38,707 nt of DNA from Acidobacteriota bacterium. GTDB taxonomy: Bacteria > Acidobacteriota > Terriglobia > Terriglobales > Acidobacteriaceae. This document shows positions 34,501-38,707 of this stretch, one piece after another (position 1 is the first letter of the stretch; every line of letters starts with the position of its first letter). The stretch covers positions 1 through 38,707 of the forward strand of contig JAKAJO010000058.1 in assembly GCA_021813745.1 (NCBI GenBank), read 5' to 3'. Position numbers and translations under genes: made by a program. The notes under the pieces were generated by a model, which saw only the letters and a list, made by a program, of their open reading frames with translations, was not told the DNA's origin and made no database searches.

Positions 34501-35242
34501 GCACATTGTGGAAGGGAAAAACAAGGACGGATCGCCGAACACAACCATTCAACGAATCATTCGCGAATTCGGCGAAACGATTCGCGGCAAGAACAAGAAG
34601 GGCGAAGAGGTTCGCGGTTATCCGATGTGGAAGGAGGCAGAGCACGGATACCCAACCCTGCCCGGCAAACGCCTTGGTAAGCCTGTACCTATCAAGAAGT
34701 TCACCACCTGGTTCACGAAGAATACGACCTCTCTCGGGATGGATAAACGTTGGAAAGGGTATCCGGAGCGCAATGTGGAGACGGGCGAGATTGCCTATGT
34801 GAGCTTCTTCAACGTGCAGAACCGGCGAGGGACAAAATGGAGGTGGGATGTGGTCAAACTCTTTGATGCGGCGCAGAGCATCCAGTCGATACCGAAACGC
34901 GAACGCGCCCGCACAAACATCTTCGCGCTGCCGTCGGAGGAGTTCAAGAAGAGCCTCAGGGACGATGATGAAGTCACCTACCGGTTCTCCCTGATGAAGG
35001 GGGATATGGTTGAGATGGAGAACAGAAAGATTGTAATCGTGCGGCGCTTCGAAAGCGATGGCCGAATTTGGATCTCTGCGGTGAACGCTGCTGGCACAGA
35101 TAAGATGCTGAAAGAAACGAACTCACTACATCGCATCGGCCTCTCAGATTTCCTCAAGAAAAGGCCGAAAGATTCAGACAGCCCACAGCCGATTCGGATC
35201 GACCCGATTGGAAATAAAAGCCGCGTCGAACTTGGCGCCTGA
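31529..35242 (+). CDS. cas9: Type II-C CRISPR-associated endonuclease Cas9
   Basis: A 1237-aa RNA-guided DNA endonuclease. RuvC-I is YILGLDLGSASIGWAVI with Asp16. An Arg-rich bridge helix follows (about 68-95, GRRLARLARRQGDRKRTRQN), then a long recognition lobe. RuvC-II is IRIELARELRKNRR with Glu594. The HNH domain has EIEHIIPQS with His686 and SFDNLTL with Asn700, 14 residues later as in other Cas9s. RuvC-III is HRHHALDAVV with His863 and Asp866. All catalytic residues are present, so it should be active. A Cys-rich CHCTCPYTG precedes HNH. A charged insert (about 192-236, Glu/Lys/Ser runs) lies in the recognition lobe, and the protein is larger than most II-C Cas9s (around 1000-1150). ATG 31529 follows AAGG; a GTG 9 bp upstream is possible. 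cas1 starts 11 bp after the stop. Confidence 0.97.
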   Translation: MSPTSDSSQKYILGLDLGSASIGWAVIRLNEQLEPAEVFDAGVRIFDPGVEVTAKLPTEEAIIRGIDRSKAVGRRLARLARRQGDRKRTRQNSLFKLLQANNWLPTYEEYRDEPLFAQKHLTFNRLDKELAHAFSRSRRRRGADAVMLETDQALPYVLRKEALERELKPCELGKIIYHLSQRRGYRPSAVDETDREGIAEEEETASSSKKGKKKRETEDEGDEQNTGKVEKGISDLNTKMQAAYQTGTIKAPLIGPYFGTFTAHNPHDERIRHRWTAREMFEDEFDLIWAKQDEFYRTSHPGLTPEELEKREKLRQAIRKLLFFQRPLASTANLIGFCDLEQEERRAPWASLEAQQFRLLQKVNNLRYFDRTDMLEKQLPEEKSAKLVRKLQEEGDQTFPAIRKLLDMPDAEFNLQKKRKPGDDPKKKLNEGKIEGNRVNAVMLRVFGVERWDSFTWDEKVAIVERWRITEGLKERERVAADQWGLDELHAQIWAENRPPADYCKLSRKAILNLLDPAKGGMWNGVSFMTARLKVYPNPLAGKEPLDYVPEVTGPNGFIRSLTNPAVIRALTELRKVVNAVIRKHNKPYEIRIELARELRKNRRQRKDTEEANEKNHERRLEAARKILKECQNYDAEGLDAEGLVRQKRDDVTKMLLLMECHCTCPYTGAPISYAQLFGGEVEIEHIIPQSMMLDNSFDNLTLTFRSTNHEKLDRTPWQHFGNQKDWGNILQRVEKFGNKRKLALFQLRTPEEARKFGARRLNDTRYTSKLAGRLLMTLYGGRDVLPDAGVEIDEQDEFKDSTGRRAIFVSSGMVTALLRDAWMLNLHELIGNGATKAAETAQEKREKNKQSKKKDRSDHRHHALDAVVIGLTTESLVRKINTLSASYYVQHQNDGYTSLGYRELLKLVRREVRPACLNGERLERLRGTFKDIVTSHRVNHRLRGELHKAGYFGKERGRTPKSDTPIRHKRVSIRDLSKMEKPEDIESTIAHIVEGKNKDGSPNTTIQRIIREFGETIRGKNKKGEEVRGYPMWKEAEHGYPTLPGKRLGKPVPIKKFTTWFTKNTTSLGMDKRWKGYPERNVETGEIAYVSFFNVQNRRGTKWRWDVVKLFDAAQSIQSIPKRERARTNIFALPSEEFKKSLRDDDEVTYRFSLMKGDMVEMENRKIVIVRRFESDGRIWISAVNAAGTDKMLKETNSLHRIGLSDFLKKRPKDSDSPQPIRIDPIGNKSRVELGA

Positions 35243-35252
35243 GGGAATTGCG

Positions 35253-36239
35253 ATGATTGACCGCATCGTTGAAATCTCGAATCCTGCACGGTTAAGCGTG
35301 CGCGACTCTCAGTTGGTGATTGAACTTGCGCCCGAGGAGCAGCTTTCGCTCCCCTTTACGATTCCTGTCAACGATATTGCCGCTCTGCTGCTTGCGCATC
35401 CGCAGATCACTCTGTCGCAGGCTGTGCTCTCGCGCATTGCCGAAGCTGGTGGGTCGGTCATCACCATAGATGGCAAGTTTCTGCCTGCATCGATGCTGCT
35501 TCCAGTGCAGAGCCACTTCATCCAGACGGAGCGATTCGCCCGCCAGATGGGGATTTCCCTGCCCACACGCAAGCGGCTCTGGCAACAGATCGTCCGCGTC
35601 AAGATAAAGGCCCAGGGCGAGCTTCTGCGCGAACTCCACGGCAGCGATGAAGGATTGATCGCTCTCTCGGCGCGGGTCCGCTCCGGCGATGTCGGCAACC
35701 TGGAGGCCCAGGCCGCGCGCCGTTATTGGAAGCACCTGTTTCCTGGTGGCAGGTTCCGGCGTGGTTCCGATGAGAATGATCAGAACCGGCACTTGGATTA
35801 CGGCTATACCGTCCTGCGCGCAGCTGTAGCGAGGGCTCTGTGCGCTGCCGGCTTGCATCCCTCTATTGCCCTCAAGCACAGCAACCGTTACGATCCATTC
35901 TGCCTGGCTGCGGATGTAATGGAGCCATTCCGCCCGCTAATTGACCGGCGCGTGGCACAGTGGATTGCTCGCGAAGACGCAGCGGCCCCACTCGACTCGC
36001 GCACAAAGAACTGGCTCATCGGCGCAGTGACTGCTCGGTACATCTTCGAGGGCGAAGAGCGCACTCTCTTCGACATTCTGCTGCGGGTTACGAATTCGCT
36101 AGCTAAGTGCGTTACAGGAGAACAGAGAGACCCGGTATTACCGAACCTGCTGGAAGCAATCTTGGTTGAGCCAGCGCCGAAGCGCGGCGTGAAGCGCGCG
36201 GAGGTCGAAGGTATTTGGGCTTTGAAAGCTAACGGATGA
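35253..36239 (+). CDS. cas1: CRISPR integrase Cas1 (type II)
   Basis: A 328-aa spacer-acquisition integrase, acting with Cas2. The N-terminal beta domain reads RIVEISNPARLSVRDSQLVI. The catalytic helical domain has the expected Glu in VGNLEAQAARRYWKHLF, His in GLHPSIALKHSNRYDPF and Asp in LAADVMEPFRPLIDRRV, so the metal site looks intact. ATG 35253 is chosen because GAGGGA lies just upstream, between the cas9 stop and the ATG. The frame is open into cas9, but that part is not Cas1-like. It is co-transcribed with cas9 and cas2. Confidence 0.96.
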   Translation: MIDRIVEISNPARLSVRDSQLVIELAPEEQLSLPFTIPVNDIAALLLAHPQITLSQAVLSRIAEAGGSVITIDGKFLPASMLLPVQSHFIQTERFARQMGISLPTRKRLWQQIVRVKIKAQGELLRELHGSDEGLIALSARVRSGDVGNLEAQAARRYWKHLFPGGRFRRGSDENDQNRHLDYGYTVLRAAVARALCAAGLHPSIALKHSNRYDPFCLAADVMEPFRPLIDRRVAQWIAREDAAAPLDSRTKNWLIGAVTARYIFEGEERTLFDILLRVTNSLAKCVTGEQRDPVLPNLLEAILVEPAPKRGVKRAEVEGIWALKANG

Positions 36240-36251
36240 ACTGGGAATGCC

Positions 36252-36590
36252 ATGAAAGCGAGGCCGCTATCCGCGTATCGATCCTTGTGGCTGATTGCCA
36301 TGTTCGATCTCCCCGTAGAAACGCCGGTCAACCGGCGCGATTACACGCGCTTTCGCAAGGCTCTGATCAAAGACGGCTTCATGATGCTGCAGTTCTCTGT
36401 CTATGCGCGGTTTCTTCCCAGTGAGGAGGCGGCCGCGGCACACCGCAGCACGATCCGTGGAGTCATTCCACCGCTGGGGCAAGTGCGGTTGATCACTGTG
36501 ACGGACCTGCAATTTGGGAAGATGGAGGTTTTCTATGGCAGAAAGCCGAAGCCACCGGAAGAGATTCCGGAGCAGATACTTCTTTTCTAA
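36252..36590 (+). CDS. cas2: CRISPR-associated Cas2 (type II)
   Basis: A 112-aa ferredoxin-fold protein that bridges Cas1 dimers in the integration complex. The first strand LWLIAMFDLPVETPVNRRDY contains the conserved Asp19. GFMMLQFSVYARFLPSEEAA and VRLITVTDLQFGKMEVFYG follow in family order. It starts 12 bp after the cas1 stop. No csn2 or cas4 follows, which fits subtype II-C. The array begins 50 bp after the stop, beyond a long hairpin. Confidence 0.95.
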   Translation: MKARPLSAYRSLWLIAMFDLPVETPVNRRDYTRFRKALIKDGFMMLQFSVYARFLPSEEAAAAHRSTIRGVIPPLGQVRLITVTDLQFGKMEVFYGRKPKPPEEIPEQILLF

Positions 36591-36597
36591 AAGTGCG

Positions 36598-36638
36598 AAC
36601 CCCGCCAACCTGCTTGAAATGAGCAGGTTGGCGGGGTT
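36598..36638 (-). terminator. Perfect 17-bp hairpin between cas2 and the array
   Basis: AACCCCGCCAACCTGCT (36598-36614) and AGCAGGTTGGCGGGGTT (36622-36638) form a perfect 17-bp stem with a 7-nt loop. On the minus strand it is followed at short distance by TTTT (CGCACTTTTAG); on the plus strand no T run follows and the first repeat starts at 36641. It is best read as the terminator of an array transcribed on the minus strand, and it may also stop cas mRNA from entering the array. Confidence 0.7.
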
Positions 36639-36640
36639 CT

Positions 36641-38707
36641 AGTGTACTTGAGCGGTGATTCCCGGCCATCCCCAGCGGCCATCGGCTCTGGGTTGATGCT
36701 TTGGACAGTGTACTTGAGCGGTGATTCCCGGCCATCCCCAGCAGAAACGGCTGCACCAAGCCGTAGTGATTTAGTGTACTTGAGCGGTGATTCCCGGCCA
36801 TCCCCAGCCACGCGCATGATGAGGTCCTGATCCAAAAGTGTACTTGAGCGGTGATTCCCGGCCATCCCCAGCGCTGTACAGCCTGTGACGCGGCCACAGC
36901 CAGTGTACTTGAGCGGTGATTCCCGGCCATCCCCAGCATGCCATTCAAAGGATTGACCTTGTAGATTAGTGTACTTGAGCGGTGATTCCCGGCCATCCCC
37001 AGCGGTCTACCGCCGAGAGCCGCGGACTGGCGCAGTGTACTTGAGCGGTGATTCCCGGCCATCCCCAGCATCTTGAGTGATGGCAAGTTCCGGCTCACAG
37101 TGTACTTGAGCGGTGATTCCCGGCCATCCCCAGCGGCCATGAGAATTGTAGCCGCATCTCCAATAGTGTACTTGAGCGGTGATTCCCGGCCATCCCCAGC
37201 TCGGAGCACCATAGTCGGCGCAGTTCAGGAAGTGTACTTGAGCGGTGATTCCCGGCCATCCCCAGCGGGTTGGAGCACCCGCCGTCGACGGCAGTGAGTG
37301 TACTTGAGCGGTGATTCCCGGCCATCCCCAGCATCGGTGAATGTAATCCCGTTCTGTGCCGCAGTGTACTTGAGCGGTGATTCCCGGCCATCCCCAGCGG
37401 AAACTGTTGACGCCTTATATCGCAAGTGAGTGTACTTGAGCGGTGATTCCCGGCCATCCCCAGCGGCAGAGGAAATGGTCAGCAAAGGCAAATCAGTGTA
37501 CTTGAGCGGTGATTCCCGGCCATCCCCAGCGCAGAGCGTAATACGCACATGCTGCTGGCTAGTGTACTTGAGCGGTGATTCCCGGCCATCCCCAGCGCAG
37601 TGAACGATTTGGTCAAGGTGCCTTTAAGTGTACTTGAGCGGTGATTCCCGGCCATCCCCAGCGGGCCGTGGAGTACAACTTCCTCAGTCTCAAGTGTACT
37701 TGAGCGGTGATTCCCGGCCATCCCCAGCCAGCCAGGTGCGCGACGTGTGGCAGACGCAAGTGTACTTGAGCGGTGATTCCCGGCCATCCCCAGCAGACCG
37801 TGGAGTACAAATTCCTCAGTCTCAAGTGTACTTGAGCGGTGATTCCCGGCCATCCCCAGCCCGCCAGTGCCTCCAGCCAGATACACGAAAGTGTACTTGA
37901 GCGGTGATTCCCGGCCATCCCCAGCTCAGTTGGCGTCTGCCATGCTGAAGAAGTAAGTGTACTTGAGCGGTGATTCCCGGCCATCCCCAGCTTCCGGCAT
38001 GGTGTAGGCCGTCCAGTCCTCAGTGTACTTGAGCGGTGATTCCCGGCCATCCCCAGCAACCCAGCGTCCGCTCCATACTGAGCTTTTAGTGTACTTGAGC
38101 GGTGATTCCCGGCCATCCCCAGCTCATCTCAAATCACCCCTGCTAGATTTGCGAGTGTACTTGAGCGGTGATTCCCGGCCATCCCCAGCTGCTTGCCGAG
38201 TATAATGCGCATCACGAAAGTGTACTTGAGCGGTGATTCCCGGCCATCCCCAGCTTGCGTGTGTCAGACAAGAACTGAGAGATCAGTGTACTTGAGCGGT
38301 GATTCCCGGCCATCCCCAGCTCAGCGATTGCGTACACGCCGAAAGGTTCAAGTGTACTTGAGCGGTGATTCCCGGCCATCCCCAGCATCGCGTGAGCGCG
38401 AGGCAGCGATACCATCAGTGTACTTGAGCGGTGATTCCCGGCCATCCCCAGCCGCAGCCGAAGATTTCGGCAACTTGGGAGAAGTGTACTTGAGCGGTGA
38501 TTCCCGGCCATCCCCAGCCGCAGCCGAAGATTTCGGCAACTTGGGAGAGTGTACTTGAGCGGTGATTCCCGGCCATCCCCAGCTCTGCATGGGTGGGAGC
38601 CATCCCCTTCGGAAGTGTACTTGAGCGGTGATTCCCGGCCATCCCCAGCGGGTTCGGGAAACTGCGCGTATTGCTGTGAGTGTACTTGAGGGGGGATTCC
38701 CGGCCAT
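36641..38707 (-). CRISPR. CRISPR array, at least 32 repeats of 36 bp, continuing past the window
   Basis: Thirty-two repeat starts are visible, at about 66-bp intervals from 36641 to 38679, giving 31 spacers of 28-30 bp. The repeat on the plus strand opens AGTGTACTTGAGCGGTGATT and closes CCCGGCCATCCCCAGC, and it is nearly invariant. Read as crRNA on the minus strand it begins GCTGGGGATGG and ends AAGTACACT. The last repeat (from 38679) is cut by the window and carries two substitutions (GAGGGGGGATT). The two spacers at 38453 and 38519 are duplicates, and those at 37663 and 37795 are near-identical. The minus-strand orientation is inferred from full-length tracrRNA pairing; the leader would then lie right of the window. 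Confidence 0.98.

Noticed and set aside
37729..37950. A shared 10-mer between the reverse complement of spacer 37729-37758 and spacer 37926-37955
   Set aside because: Ten bases of identity among 31 spacers of this size and composition can arise by chance, and the flanks do not extend the match.
36642..38707. Long open frames on both strands across the array (repeated YLSGDSRPSPA or GMAGNHRSSTL)
   Set aside because: They are translations of the 36-bp repeat plus spacers, kept open because the 66-bp period is a multiple of three. They are not genes.

Overview
The window comes from a high-G+C bacterium, most likely an Acidobacteriota member of the Terriglobia. The case for this is the secreted VWFA protein of the type named after Acidobacteria, the density of secreted carbohydrate-active and Asp-box proteins (GH29, GH20, a 962-residue VPS10/sortilin-like protein), and the codon style. 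This is inference from protein families, not a database match. The left edge cuts hoxF and the right edge cuts a CRISPR array.

Region 1 (1-9.7 kb) is energy metabolism. An overlapping operon hoxF(partial)-hoxU-hoxY-hoxH-hoxW encodes an NAD-linked bidirectional [NiFe] hydrogenase (group 3d type) and its maturation protease. Convergent to it lie a secreted alpha-L-fucosidase and a two-gene unit of full-length pyruvate:ferredoxin oxidoreductase (nifJ) with a dihydroorotate-dehydrogenase-like protein, closed by a good terminator. Region 2 (10-16.7 kb) holds an SDR oxidoreductase, a small unknown gene, feoA-feoB behind two Rrf2/IscR-like palindromes that overlap a promoter, a VWFA-domain exported protein and a YbiT-type ABC-F ATPase.

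Region 3 (16.7-20.2 kb) is accessory DNA. A visibly lower-G+C gene pair, DUF262 (GmrS-like) plus a MAE_28990-type HEPN protein, looks like a toxin or defence cassette. It is followed by a small SH3-like hypothetical gene and three 80-bp tandem repeats bracketed by a 65-bp direct repeat. Region 4 (20.2-30.3 kb) is ordinary metabolism: a PEBP-like lipoprotein, a flavin-reductase-like protein, phoU, a phosphate acyltransferase, xylB, a GH20 hexosaminidase and the sortilin-like protein.

Region 5 (30.7 kb to the end) is the most interesting part. After tRNA-Ser(CGA) come a frameshifted tyrosine-recombinase remnant and a tRNA 3'-end remnant, then a complete type II-C CRISPR-Cas locus: tracrRNA, cas9 (1237 aa, all catalytic residues present), cas1, cas2, and an array with at least 32 repeats of 36 bp. 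The tracrRNA lies on the minus strand, divergent from cas9. Its anti-repeat pairs with the whole repeat read on the minus strand (G:U pairs plus a 2-nt bulge) and runs into a nexus-like hairpin and a Rho-independent terminator. This predicts that the array is transcribed on the minus strand, toward the cas genes, with crRNA handles that begin GCUGGGGA. A 17-bp perfect hairpin separates cas2 from the array. The array holds one duplicated spacer and one pair of near-identical spacers whose differences change amino acids.
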